64,000 bases of DNA from NCBI RefSeq assembly GCF_032193765.1, contig NZ_JAVBIJ010000001.1, positions 930,001 through 994,000 of the forward strand, given 5' to 3'. Made by a program: the position numbers and the translations under genes. How positions within the stretch are numbered: position 1 is the first letter of the stretch; each line of letters opens with the position of its first letter. The DNA is from Rhodoferax potami (GTDB lineage Bacteria; Pseudomonadota; Gammaproteobacteria; Burkholderiales; Burkholderiaceae_C). The notes beneath the pieces were generated by a model that saw only the letters and a program-made list of their open reading frames with translations, made no database searches and was not told where the DNA came from. Positions 1 through 8,376 of the stretch are shown piece after piece.

Positions 1-1
1 C

Positions 2-2203
2 TTTTGCGATGGCATCAGCAAGCTCATCCCGAACAAGCCGGGCACCAACGTCACGCTGCAGTTGCCGCCGACCGATGGCAAGAAGAGCGACAAATACGTC
101 TACGCCACCGAGGCAGAGCCGATTCTGGCGGAGCGCGAGGCCAAAGAAGAAGACGTCAAAACCCTGCTGGAGATGGCCCGCAAGCTGGAGGGCATGACCC
201 GTAACATCGGCATGCACGCCGGGGGCGTGTTGATCGCCCCGGGCAAGCTCACCGACTTCTGCCCGCTCTACCAGCAGCCCGGCAGCGAATCCGCAGTGAG
301 CCAGTACGACAAGGACGATGTGGAAGCCATCGGCCTCGTGAAGTTCGACTTTTTGGGCTTGGCCACGCTCACCATTCTGGAAATTGCGGCCGAGTTCATC
401 CGCAAGCGGCATCCGGGTCAGGAAAAGTTCGCCTACGAGAACCTGCCGCTCGACGATGCCAAGGTCTATAAGCTGTTCAGCGAAGGTAAAACGGAGGCGG
501 TGTTCCAGTTTGAAAGCCGCGGCATGCAGGGCATGTTGCGCGACGCCAAGCCCAGCCGCCTGGAAGACCTGATTGCCCTGAACGCGCTGTACCGCCCGGG
601 GCCTATGGACCTGATTCCGAGTTTCGTGGCGCGCAAGCACGGGCGCGAAGTGGTGGAGTATCCGCACCCGGCCGTGGCCGAGATGCTCTCCGAGACCTAC
701 GGCATCATGGTGTACCAGGAGCAGGTGATGCAGACCGCCCAGATTCTGGGCGGCTACTCACTCGGCGGCGCCGACTTGCTGCGCCGCGCCATGGGCAAGA
801 AGAAGAAAGAAGAGATGGACGAGCACCGGGGTATTTTCCGGGCCGGTGCGTTCAAGACCCACGGCATCCCTGAAGCGAAGGCCGATGAGGTTTTTGACTT
901 GATGGAGAAGTTCGCAGGCTACGGCTTCAACAAGTCACACGCGGCTGCCTACTCTTTGCTGGCGTACCACACCGGCTGGATCAAGGTGCACTACACCGCC
1001 GAGTTCTTCTGCGCCAACATGACAGTCGAAATGGACGACACCGACAAGCTCAAGGTGTTGTTTGAAGACGCCGAGAAGATGGGCCTGAGCTTTGAGCCGC
1101 CCAACATCAACCGCGGCTTTTATCGCTTCGAGCCGATTTCGAACAAAGAGATTCGCTACGGGCTGGGTGCCATCAAGGGCACCGGCGAGCAGGCGATTCT
1201 GGCCATCGTGGCTGCCCGCGAGGGCAGGGGCCCGACGGAAGAAGCTGGCCCGTTCAAGAGCCTGTTTGACTTTGCCCGCCGCGTCGACCGCAGCCGCATG
1301 AACAAGCGATGCGTGGAAGCGCTGATCAAGGCCGGAGCGTTTGACTCGCTGCACCTGAACCGGGCAGAGTTGGTGGCTTCCATGGACCGGGCGTTTGAGT
1401 TTGCCGCTGCGTCGGCCGCCAACGCCAACCAGGTGGGGCTGTTTGACATGGGCGGTGACGACGACCATGGGTCCAGCACGCAAGAGCCCGACCTGGTGGA
1501 GGTCACGCCTTGGGGGGTGAAAGAGCGCCTGACCCAAGAGAAAACGGCAGTCGGTTTCTACTTGTCCGGCCACTTGTTTGACGAAGTCGCCACCGAGGTC
1601 CGCAAATTCGCCCGTCGACCGATTGAAGAGCTCAAAGACTCCCGCGAGCCCCAGTTGCTGGCCGGCATCGTGACCGAGTTGCGGGTGATCAACGGGCAGC
1701 GCGGCAAACTGGCCCTGTTCAAGCTCGACGACAAGTCCGCCATGATCGAGGCGCGCGCCAGCGAGGCACTGCTCAATACCTACAAAGACTTGTTGAAGGA
1801 CGATGAGCTCATCATCGTGGAAGGCAAGGCCATGCCGGACCGCTTCTCGGGCGGTATGCAATTGACGGTGCAGCACATCTGGAGCCTGGAGCAGGCACGC
1901 TGCAAGTTTGGCAAGTACCTGCGTGTACCGGTGAAGCTCGATGCCCAGGGGCGTGCGCCCGATGTGGCGGCCCTGGTGCGCGAATTTCCTGCCGTGCGCG
2001 AAGCAACCGAACATGGGGAAACGGTGCGCGGCCTGTCAGTCCGTCTGCAGTTGGTGTGTAGTGCGGCAGGCGCCCATCCGGTAGAGCAGGCAGCGGCTGA
2101 TTTGCATCTGGGCGAAGCCGCCAAGTTTTACCCCACCGACGCAGCCCTTGCGAGCTGGCGTGCACAGGCCAATGGGGGAGTGGCCGCGATTGCCTACGAC
2201 TGA
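2..2203 (+). CDS. dnaE: DNA polymerase III subunit alpha, 3' part (5' end outside window)
   Basis: Replicative DNA polymerase catalytic subunit. The open frame enters from the left edge and gives the C-terminal 733 residues of a protein that is about 1160 residues in E. coli, so the PHP domain and the first catalytic aspartates lie outside. Visible are the palm segment with VKFDFLGL (around the third catalytic Asp), the fingers with YGIMVYQEQVMQ and LRRAMGKKK, FAGYGFNKSHAAAY, the internal clamp-binding motif QVGLF near base 1432, and the OB-fold and C-terminal tail. It is convergent with tolA; a long hairpin lies between them. Nothing unusual is seen in the part present. Confidence 0.97.
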   Translation, partial: FCDGISKLIPNKPGTNVTLQLPPTDGKKSDKYVYATEAEPILAEREAKEEDVKTLLEMARKLEGMTRNIGMHAGGVLIAPGKLTDFCPLYQQPGSESAVSQYDKDDVEAIGLVKFDFLGLATLTILEIAAEFIRKRHPGQEKFAYENLPLDDAKVYKLFSEGKTEAVFQFESRGMQGMLRDAKPSRLEDLIALNALYRPGPMDLIPSFVARKHGREVVEYPHPAVAEMLSETYGIMVYQEQVMQTAQILGGYSLGGADLLRRAMGKKKKEEMDEHRGIFRAGAFKTHGIPEAKADEVFDLMEKFAGYGFNKSHAAAYSLLAYHTGWIKVHYTAEFFCANMTVEMDDTDKLKVLFEDAEKMGLSFEPPNINRGFYRFEPISNKEIRYGLGAIKGTGEQAILAIVAAREGRGPTEEAGPFKSLFDFARRVDRSRMNKRCVEALIKAGAFDSLHLNRAELVASMDRAFEFAAASAANANQVGLFDMGGDDDHGSSTQEPDLVEVTPWGVKERLTQEKTAVGFYLSGHLFDEVATEVRKFARRPIEELKDSREPQLLAGIVTELRVINGQRGKLALFKLDDKSAMIEARASEALLNTYKDLLKDDELIIVEGKAMPDRFSGGMQLTVQHIWSLEQARCKFGKYLRVPVKLDAQGRAPDVAALVREFPAVREATEHGETVRGLSVRLQLVCSAAGAHPVEQAAADLHLGEAAKFYPTDAALASWRAQANGGVAAIAYD

Positions 2204-2260
2204 TTTTTGATAAAAAAGGCTGCTGGCGCTCTAGATATCTGCGCCAGTAGCTATCAAAAA
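2204..2260. terminator. Long hairpin between dnaE and tolA; founding copy of the GCTAT repeat family
   Basis: A 57-base interrupted palindrome: outer arms TTTTTGATA (2204-2212) and TATCAAAAA (2252-2260), inner arms GCTGCTGGCGC (2219-2229) and GCGCCAGTAGC (2241-2251, one mismatch). With A and T runs at both ends it can serve as a bidirectional terminator for the convergent dnaE and tolA. The same sequence, degraded, recurs elsewhere in the window, so it is also a repeat copy. Confidence 0.7.
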
Positions 2261-2279
2261 CAGAGCAGAACTGAGCGGA

Positions 2280-3287
2280 TTAGGGGCCGACCAAGGTCTG
2301 CGGCGAGATCACGATGATCATCGGCGACCAAACCTTGCCATCGTCCAGCGGCAACTTGCGGGTTTTGTCGATCGCATTTTCGGCCGCGTCATCCCAGGCC
2401 TTGTTACCGCTGCGTTTGATAACGCGCTTGCTCAAGATTTCGCCGCTTGCGCTCAGGCTCACTTCAATCTCAGTTTTGGGGTTGCCGACAATCGTGTCGG
2501 TGAACGTGATGTTGGGTTTGACCGCCGCCTGGATGCGCCCACTGTAGTTCGCCCCAGGGCCTGAGCTCTTCGCGGCGGTACCGGTGGAGCCTGGCGCACC
2601 ACTGCCGCTGGCTCCCGCCAGACCAGTCATGCGGGCGATTTGCTGCTGGCGCAGCTCTTCTGTGCGCTTGGCATCTTCTTTGGCCGCTTTTTGCGCCTTG
2701 AGTTTGGCGGCGTCGGCCAGTTTGGCTTTGTCTGCTTTCTCTTTCGCCTCGCGTGCCGCTTTCTCTTTGGCGAGCTTTTCTTTTTCCAGCTGTTCTTTTT
2801 CGCGCAACTGGGCACGGGCTTTGTCTTGCTTGTCTTTGGCCGCTTTTTCCTGAGCCTGCTTTTCGAGCTCACGTTTTTCTTGGGCCTTGCGCGCTTCTGC
2901 CTTTTGCGCTTGCAATTCCTTTTGCTTTTCTTCGGCGATACGGCGCTCTTTTTCTTTGGCCAACGCGATGTCTGCCTTACTCGGGGCTTCCGGCTCTGCG
3001 GGCTTGACCACGGGGGGCGGGGGAGTCGGCGTTGGCTTGGGGGCTGGCTCAGGCTCGACTTCAGGCTCTGGCGGCTCTTCAGGCGGCGGCGGGGGCGCCG
3101 CCTCTTGCGGAATCGCAGACCACAGCTCAGCCTCTACCGTGGCGGGCGGGAGTTCGCGTTTCCAGGCCACGCCAATTGCCAGCACCGCCACCAGCGCCGC
3201 ATGCGCCACCAAGGCCATGACCAGCGCGCGCAACATGCCCGGTGTGTGGGGCGGCGCAAATTCCTGTCGGGTATCAGCAGCGGGCAT
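2280..3287 (-). CDS. tolA: Cell envelope integrity protein TolA
   Basis: Inner-membrane protein of the Tol-Pal system, which uses the proton motive force through TolQR to constrict the outer membrane at division. 335 residues from the ATG at 3287; upstream in-frame codons would overlap tolR, so this start is preferred. It has an N-terminal membrane anchor (about 20-40), a Pro/Glu-rich stretch (about 50-100), a long Lys/Ala/Glu-rich helix with many KAKEK-like repeats (about 100-220), and a C-terminal globular TolA/TonB-like domain ending in VISPQTLVGP. Last gene of tolQRA; tolB and pal do not follow, because convergent dnaE comes next. Confidence 0.92.
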   Translation of the reverse strand: MPAADTRQEFAPPHTPGMLRALVMALVAHAALVAVLAIGVAWKRELPPATVEAELWSAIPQEAAPPPPPEEPPEPEVEPEPAPKPTPTPPPPVVKPAEPEAPSKADIALAKEKERRIAEEKQKELQAQKAEARKAQEKRELEKQAQEKAAKDKQDKARAQLREKEQLEKEKLAKEKAAREAKEKADKAKLADAAKLKAQKAAKEDAKRTEELRQQQIARMTGLAGASGSGAPGSTGTAAKSSGPGANYSGRIQAAVKPNITFTDTIVGNPKTEIEVSLSASGEILSKRVIKRSGNKAWDDAAENAIDKTRKLPLDDGKVWSPMIIVISPQTLVGP

Positions 3288-3303
3288 GGTGCAAATCGGA
3301 GAC

Positions 3304-3738
3304 TCAGTTGGCCAGCTGGACGGACAAGCCGACCCGCTGAATGCCGGCACGCTGCAAGGTGTCCATGACTTTGACCACGCTCTCGTATTTCACGTTCTTG
3401 TCGGCACTGATCACCACTGCCGAGTTGGCTGGCGCAGCCCCGTCGCCCGTGCCTTGTGCCTGCTTGACGGTGGCGGCCAGGTCTTTGAGTGCCACAGACG
3501 AGGTTTTCTCTTTTACTTTGACCTCGAGCGACTCGGTCTTGGTCAGAGTCACCTGGATGATCTGGTCAGGCTGACGCGATGCTTTGCCCACGCTGGGCAA
3601 GTCAATCACGCTGGGGGTAATCAAGGGTGCGGTCACCATGAAGATGATCAAGAGCACCAACATCACATCGATGAAGGGCACCATGTTGATCTCGTTGATG
3701 GTGCGGCGACCACGGCCACGTCCGGCGACAGCAGGCAT
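3304..3738 (-). CDS. tolR: Protein TolR (ExbD/TolR family)
   Basis: Proton-channel partner of TolQ in the Tol-Pal motor. 144 residues: a short basic cytoplasmic N-terminus, one transmembrane helix with the family's conserved Asp in NMVPFIDVMLVLL (Asp24), then a periplasmic domain. It lies 18 bases after tolQ and 16 before tolA, which fits one transcript. A second ExbD-like gene sits at 51178-51603; position beside tolA identifies this one as TolR. Confidence 0.93.
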   Translation of the reverse strand: MPAVAGRGRGRRTINEINMVPFIDVMLVLLIIFMVTAPLITPSVIDLPSVGKASRQPDQIIQVTLTKTESLEVKVKEKTSSVALKDLAATVKQAQGTGDGAAPANSAVVISADKNVKYESVVKVMDTLQRAGIQRVGLSVQLAN

Positions 3739-3756
3739 GTTGATTCCTTGTGCGGC

Positions 3757-4452
3757 TTAGCGGGCTGCCGGCGCAGGCTGGGCGCTCACGTTGCGTTGCA
3801 GGATGTTCGAAAACTCTTCAATGAAGGTTTCTTGCTGGATGGCGATGCGGTCCAGGTCGCGTGCGAAGCGGTTGTACGCCACCACCGCCGGAATCGCTGC
3901 AAACAGGCCGATGGCGGTCGCCACCAAGGCCTCTGCAATACCCGGCGCCACGGTCGACAAGGTCACTTGTTGCAAAGAGGCCAAGCCGGTGAAGGCGTGC
4001 ATGATGCCCCAGACGGTGCCGAACAGACCCACATACGGCGACACCGACCCGACTGATGCCAGAAAGGACAGGTTGCTCTCGACCTCGTCCATCTCACGCT
4101 GGAAGCTGGCGCGCATCGCACGGCGCGCGCCGTCCATCAAGGTGCCCACGTCGCTCACACGGCGCTCGCGCAGCTTTTGAAATTCGCGCATGCCGCTGGC
4201 AAAAATACGCTCCATCGGGCCACAAGTCTGGGCATTGCGACTCGCTGCGTTGAACAGATCATTGAGGCTGGAGCCTGACCAAAAATCGCGTTCAAAAGCT
4301 TCGTTTTGGGTTTTGATGCGTTTGAGCGAAAACAGCTTGCGGAAGATGGCGGCCCAGCTGGCAATCGATACCAGCATCAACAAGGCCATGACGGCCTGGA
4401 CCACGATGCTCGCGTTCAGGATCAGGTGCAGGATGGAAAGGTCTTGGTTCAT
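3757..4452 (-). CDS. tolQ: Protein TolQ (MotA/TolQ/ExbB proton channel)
   Basis: Forms the proton channel of the Tol-Pal motor with TolR. 231 residues, the usual length, with three hydrophobic helices (about 12-35, 130-155, 170-195) and the family segment FGTVWGIMHAFTGLA. First gene of tolQRA; the aminotransferase stop is only 11 bases upstream, so the group may be cotranscribed with ribBX-ribH-nusB. No ybgC thioesterase gene precedes it here, unlike the standard tol operon. Confidence 0.93.
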   Translation of the reverse strand: MNQDLSILHLILNASIVVQAVMALLMLVSIASWAAIFRKLFSLKRIKTQNEAFERDFWSGSSLNDLFNAASRNAQTCGPMERIFASGMREFQKLRERRVSDVGTLMDGARRAMRASFQREMDEVESNLSFLASVGSVSPYVGLFGTVWGIMHAFTGLASLQQVTLSTVAPGIAEALVATAIGLFAAIPAVVAYNRFARDLDRIAIQQETFIEEFSNILQRNVSAQPAPAAR

Positions 4453-4463
4453 GGTGTGAGGGC

Positions 4464-5654
4464 TTAAACGGATGTGAGCATCGCACGCAAACGCTGGATG
4501 GCTGTTTCTAATTGTTGCATCGAGCTTGCGGTCGAAAAGCGGACAAACTGGGCCGTCTGCGCGGTGCCGAAGTCCCGACCGGGCGTGATCGCTACATGGG
4601 CACGGTTCATGACTTCAAAGGCAAACTCCCAGCTACTTTGGAGCCCGAGTCGCGCGCAAAGTTCCGAGCAATCAGCCCACACATAAAAGGCTCCGTCGGG
4701 CTCCACCGGAATGCTGAAACCCAGATCACGCAGGGCCGGAATGAAATAGTCGCGACGCGCTTTGAACTCGGCGCGACGGGCCTCGTAGAGCGCAATGCTC
4801 TCCGGCTCGAAGCAGGCCAGTGCCGCATGCTGGGCGATGGTGCTGGGGCAAATGAACAGGTTTTGGGCTAGGCGCTCAATCACCGGCACCAGGTCTTGCG
4901 GAACCACCATCCAGCCCAAGCGCCAACCCGTCATGTTGAAGTACTTGCTGAAGCTGTTGATGCTGATCACCTGGTCATCCAGCGCCAGCGCAGTGTGACC
5001 GAACTGGTCGTCGTGGCTGAGTGCCAGATAGATCTCGTCAATCAAAGTGATACCACCCTTGGCCTGCACCACTGCATGGATGCGGCGCAGTTCGTCAGGG
5101 TGAATCGAGGTGCCTGTGGGGTTCGATGGCGAAGCCAGCAGTACACCGCGTGTGCGCGGGCCCCAAGCAGCCTCCACTTTGGCGGCGCTGAGCTGGTAGC
5201 GCTCGTCTGCTGAGGTTTCCAGCAGCACAGCCTTGCCCTCGGCGGCGCTCACAAAATGGCGGTTGCACGGGTAGCTGGGGTCCGGCATCAAGACTTCGTC
5301 GCCCGGCTCAATCAGGGCCAGACAGGCCAGGTGCAGCGCTGCGGAGGCTCCTGCCGTGACCACGATGCGCTCCGGCGCCACTTGCACGCCAAAGCGGCTG
5401 GCGTACCAGGCGCTGATGCGTTCGCGTAGCGCAGGCAGACCGGTGGCCGCGGTGTATTGGGTGACACCATCGCGAATCGCCTGTTCGGCGGCCGCTTGCA
5501 CCAGGGGAGGTGCAGTGAAATCGGGTTCCCCGATATTGAGGAACACCATAGGCGCATCGCTGTGCGCCACTTGTGCAGCAAGGGCAGAAGCTGCCTTGGC
5601 AACCTCCATCACATAAAACGGCTCAATGTTCTGTGCGCGTGAGGAAATGTGCAT
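4464..5654 (-). CDS. Pyridoxal phosphate-dependent aminotransferase, class I/II
   Basis: Fold-type I aminotransferase of 396 residues, typical for the aspartate/alanine aminotransferase group. Visible: NIGEPDF near the N-terminus (substrate carboxylate region), SPSNPTGT (about 175-182), the Asp-containing LIDEIYL and the PLP lysine Lys237 in SINSFSKYFNMTGWRLGW. The C-terminal arginine region is in RDFGTAQTAQFVRFS. It lies 16 bases downstream of nusB and 11 upstream of tolQ. Substrate specificity cannot be told from sequence alone. Confidence 0.9.
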   Translation of the reverse strand: MHISSRAQNIEPFYVMEVAKAASALAAQVAHSDAPMVFLNIGEPDFTAPPLVQAAAEQAIRDGVTQYTAATGLPALRERISAWYASRFGVQVAPERIVVTAGASAALHLACLALIEPGDEVLMPDPSYPCNRHFVSAAEGKAVLLETSADERYQLSAAKVEAAWGPRTRGVLLASPSNPTGTSIHPDELRRIHAVVQAKGGITLIDEIYLALSHDDQFGHTALALDDQVISINSFSKYFNMTGWRLGWMVVPQDLVPVIERLAQNLFICPSTIAQHAALACFEPESIALYEARRAEFKARRDYFIPALRDLGFSIPVEPDGAFYVWADCSELCARLGLQSSWEFAFEVMNRAHVAITPGRDFGTAQTAQFVRFSTASSMQQLETAIQRLRAMLTSV

Positions 5655-5670
5655 CGTGGCGGTCGTGGGG

Positions 5671-6207
5671 TCAGGCAGCGGGTTTTTTGTTGCGTTCGGC
5701 GTCGATTTCTACGGCGCGCAGCTGAGGGGCAATGCCGTTGAGCACGCCATTGACGTATTTGTGGCCATCGGTGCCGCCGAATTCTTTGGCGAGTTCGATG
5801 CACTCATTGAGCACCACGCGCCATGGCACATCGAGGCAGTGCTTCAACTCGTAAGCACCGATCCACATGATGGCGTGTTCGACCGGCGAAATCTCGGCCA
5901 TCGGACGGTCCAATGCCGGAATGATCAGGGCGTCAAGCTCTTCCGCTTGGGCAACGCAGCCGTGCAGCAAGGCATCGAAATGCACGGCGTCCGCTTTGGC
6001 AAAACCGGCCAGGTCACGGGTGAACGGGTCAATGTCGTCCACCGCATTGCGGCCCACCAGGCTTTGGTAAAGGCCTTGCAGCGCGAATTCGCGGGCGCGG
6101 GTGCGGTTGGATTTGCTGCCTGCTTTGCGGGCGCCGGTGGTGGTAAGGCCGGTGCGGCTCTGACGGGGAGGGCGCTTGGCCGCGGAGGTGCTGGGGGTAT
6201 CGCTCAT
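5671..6207 (-). CDS. nusB: Transcription antitermination factor NusB
   Basis: RNA-binding factor that joins NusE (S10) at boxA to promote antitermination of rRNA operons. 178 residues, longer than the 139 of E. coli because of a basic, Pro/Ser-rich N-terminal extension of about 35 residues. The core shows [16 protein letters not shown] and the C-terminal helix pair [20 protein letters not shown]. Its ATG overlaps the ribH stop by one base (TAATG), so the two are translationally coupled, as is common for ribH-nusB. Confidence 0.95.
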   Translation of the reverse strand: MSDTPSTSAAKRPPRQSRTGLTTTGARKAGSKSNRTRAREFALQGLYQSLVGRNAVDDIDPFTRDLAGFAKADAVHFDALLHGCVAQAEELDALIIPALDRPMAEISPVEHAIMWIGAYELKHCLDVPWRVVLNECIELAKEFGGTDGHKYVNGVLNGIAPQLRAVEIDAERNKKPAA

Positions 6208-6674
6208 TAGATGCTCTCCAACAGGTTGGCCATTTCGACGGCGACTTGGGCAGCATCGCGCCCCTTGTCGGTCTGGCGGGCTACGGCTTGTTCGAGGTTC
6301 TCAGTGGTGAGAATCGCATTGGCCACGGGAATCTGGTAGTCCAGAGATACGCGGGTCACGGCAGAACCGGATTCGTTCGCCACCAGCTCAAAGTGGTAGG
6401 TTTCGCCGCGGATGATGCAGCCCAGCGCGATCAGCGCATCGTATGTGCCTTTTTCCGCCATGGCTTGCAGCGCTACCGGCACTTCCAGGGCACCCGGTAC
6501 GGTGACATGGTCAATGTCTTTTTCAGATACGCCCAGAGCCAGCAATTCGGTCTTACAGGCGTTGGCGAGTGCATTGGTGATGTCCGCATTGAAGCGGGCC
6601 TGCACGATGCCGATGTTGAGTTTCTTGCCGTTCAAACGGTCGGAGGCTGCGGTGCCTTTGTCTGCGCCAAACAT
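6207..6674 (-). CDS. ribH: 6,7-dimethyl-8-ribityllumazine synthase
   Basis: Condenses 3,4-dihydroxy-2-butanone 4-phosphate with the ribitylaminouracil to form lumazine, the penultimate step of riboflavin synthesis. 155 residues from the ATG at 6674, preceded by an AAAGGA ribosome site; the longer open frame upstream would overlap ribBX. Shows [10 protein letters not shown] at the start, [12 protein letters not shown], the [12 protein letters not shown] segment with the catalytic His, and [12 protein letters not shown]. It lies 20 bases downstream of ribBX, which supplies one of its substrates. Confidence 0.95.
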   Translation of the reverse strand: MFGADKGTAASDRLNGKKLNIGIVQARFNADITNALANACKTELLALGVSEKDIDHVTVPGALEVPVALQAMAEKGTYDALIALGCIIRGETYHFELVANESGSAVTRVSLDYQIPVANAILTTENLEQAVARQTDKGRDAAQVAVEMANLLESI

Positions 6675-6694
6675 GGGTGATTCCTTTATTCGAG

Positions 6695-7810
6695 TTATTT
6701 GCTGATGTAGCCGGTGATTTCGAGGCCGTAACCGGTCATGCTCGGCATGCGGCGCGGGCTTCCCATGAGTTGCATTTTCTGCACACCGCACTTGAGCAGA
6801 ATCTGGGCGCCGATGCCGTAAGTGCGCAGGTCCATGCGGCCCCGCTCAGGCGCTTGCGACGCGCGCGCGGTGCCTTCAAACTGGCACAGCAACTGCTCGC
6901 CGCTTTCGCCGCAATTGAGGAGCACCACCACGCCTTTGCCTTCAGCGGCGATATAAGCCAGAGCAGCATCCAGGCTCCAGGAGTGCATGCTGCGGTTGAC
7001 TTCCAATGCGTCCAGCACCGAGAGCGGCTCATGCACACGCGCAGGGACCACAGTGCCGGCGTCCCACTCGCCCTTGACGAGCGCTAGGTGCACGCCTTGT
7101 CCGGTGCTGTCTTTGAAGGCGTGGGCGGTGAATTCACCGTACGCCGTTTTCATGGTACGGCTGCCCACGGGCTCGATCAGGGATTCGACACGGCTGCGGT
7201 GTTCAATCAGGTCGGCGATCGTGCCGATTTTCAGGCCGTGTTCGGCTGCGAACAGCTGCAAGTCGGGCAGACGGGCCATAGTGCCGTCGTCTTTCATGAT
7301 CTCGCAGATCACGGCCGAGGGGCTGCAGCCGGCCATGGCCGCCAGATCGCAACCGGCTTCGGTGTGGCCTGCGCGCATGAGCACGCCACCGTCCACTGCC
7401 TGCAGTGGGAAAATGTGGCCGGGTTGCACCAGATCGGTCGCCACCGCGTTTTTCGCCACCGCGGCTTGCACGGTTGTTGCGCGGTCTGCGGCAGAAATGC
7501 CGGTGGTCACGCCTTCGGCGGCTTCAATAGAGACGGTAAACGCGGTGCTGTACACGGTGCCGTTGCGTGCTGCCATCGGGGGCAGCTTCAGGTGCTCGCA
7601 GCGTTCGCGGGTCAGGGTCAGGCAGATCAGCCCACGGCCAAAACGGGCCATGAAGTTGATCGCTTCGGGCGTGACGTGGTCCGAGGCGAGAACCAGATCG
7701 CCTTCGTTTTCACGGTCCTCTTCGTCCACCAGAATCACGATGCGGCCGGCGCGCATGTCGGCCACGATGTCTTCAACGGGGGAAATGGATACGGGGGTGA
7801 GGGCGGTCAT
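6695..7810 (-). CDS. ribBA: 3,4-dihydroxy-2-butanone 4-phosphate synthase with degenerate GTP cyclohydrolase II domain (RibBX type)
   Basis: Makes dihydroxybutanone phosphate from ribulose 5-phosphate for riboflavin synthesis. 371 residues. The N-terminal RibB domain (about 1-205) has the acidic loop [10 protein letters not shown] and the [10 protein letters not shown] motif. The C-terminal domain (about 210-371) has the RibA fold signature but has lost the zinc cysteines: the region that is VHSECLTGDAL...RCDCG in E. coli RibA reads [11 protein letters not shown]...RSMHS here, and the HRQEGR motif is absent. It therefore probably lacks GTP cyclohydrolase activity, like the RibBX proteins described in Proteobacteria, and a separate ribA should exist elsewhere. 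No FMN riboswitch is visible in the 155 bases upstream. Confidence 0.93.
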   Translation of the reverse strand: MTALTPVSISPVEDIVADMRAGRIVILVDEEDRENEGDLVLASDHVTPEAINFMARFGRGLICLTLTRERCEHLKLPPMAARNGTVYSTAFTVSIEAAEGVTTGISAADRATTVQAAVAKNAVATDLVQPGHIFPLQAVDGGVLMRAGHTEAGCDLAAMAGCSPSAVICEIMKDDGTMARLPDLQLFAAEHGLKIGTIADLIEHRSRVESLIEPVGSRTMKTAYGEFTAHAFKDSTGQGVHLALVKGEWDAGTVVPARVHEPLSVLDALEVNRSMHSWSLDAALAYIAAEGKGVVVLLNCGESGEQLLCQFEGTARASQAPERGRMDLRTYGIGAQILLKCGVQKMQLMGSPRRMPSMTGYGLEITGYISK

Positions 7811-7965
7811 GCAGAAGGGCTTTCCAAATGTCGTTCTATGGCGGGGGCCCTGAGGGGTGCGGCGCTCCTGCCGGATGCTCGGTGCCTCAGTAGTAACCCC
7901 CGATTATCGCCGCTTTCGAACGGATGGTTGCGGGTCAGGCGCAGGGGCTGAGCACAGTAGGGGCT

Positions 7966-8367
7966 TCAGTCCAGCGAGGCGCTCCAGCGCTCGTTCCAGC
8001 CGGTTTGCAGGGCGCGCCGGTCGCGTTTGGTAGGTCGACCACCCGCAATTGTGTGGGCGGGCTCCGGGCTTAGGCGTTGTTGCTCGGCGGCCGCTAGACG
8101 GTCGCGCACGCTGTCCGGGGTTTCTGCGTACATCAGTTGCGCCACAGGTGCCGGGCCGCGTTGCTCACTGATGAGCAGCACTTGTACGACCTTTTTGACC
8201 TTGCCTTGCCAGATCGTCAGGGTGTCTCCGGCCTTGACCTCTTTGGCGGGTTTGACGTCTCGGCCTTCCCACTGCACCCGGCCGAGTTGGACTTCATCCG
8301 TGGCCAGCGAGCGGGTTTTGAAAAAACGTGCGGCCCACAGCCACTTGTCGATCCGGGTGCTTTGCAT
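7966..8367 (-). CDS. hslR: Hsp15-like RNA-binding S4 domain protein
   Basis: 133 residues, similar in size to heat-shock protein Hsp15, which binds free 50S subunits carrying a nascent chain. The S4 RNA-binding domain covers residues 1-70: STRIDKWLWAARFFKTRSLA, then VQLGRVQWEGRDVKPAKEVKAGD. The C-terminal half is charged and ends with GRPTKRDRRALQTGW, also typical of the family. It starts 9 bases after the tctE stop, so it probably rides on the tctDE transcript. Confidence 0.88.
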   Translation of the reverse strand: MQSTRIDKWLWAARFFKTRSLATDEVQLGRVQWEGRDVKPAKEVKAGDTLTIWQGKVKKVVQVLLISEQRGPAPVAQLMYAETPDSVRDRLAAAEQQRLSPEPAHTIAGGRPTKRDRRALQTGWNERWSASLD

Positions 8368-8376
8368 GCGAAAACT

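Noticed and set aside
935..2014. 359-codon minus-strand frame in dnaE
   Set aside because: Antisense shadow of dnaE without recognisable motif.
2887..4056. 389-codon plus-strand frame over tolA/tolR/tolQ
   Set aside because: Crosses three certain genes antisense; low-complexity Gly/Ser and His content typical of an artefact.
7811..7965. FMN riboswitch upstream of ribBX
   Set aside because: The conserved RFN helices and sequence signatures are not seen in the 155 bases before the gene.
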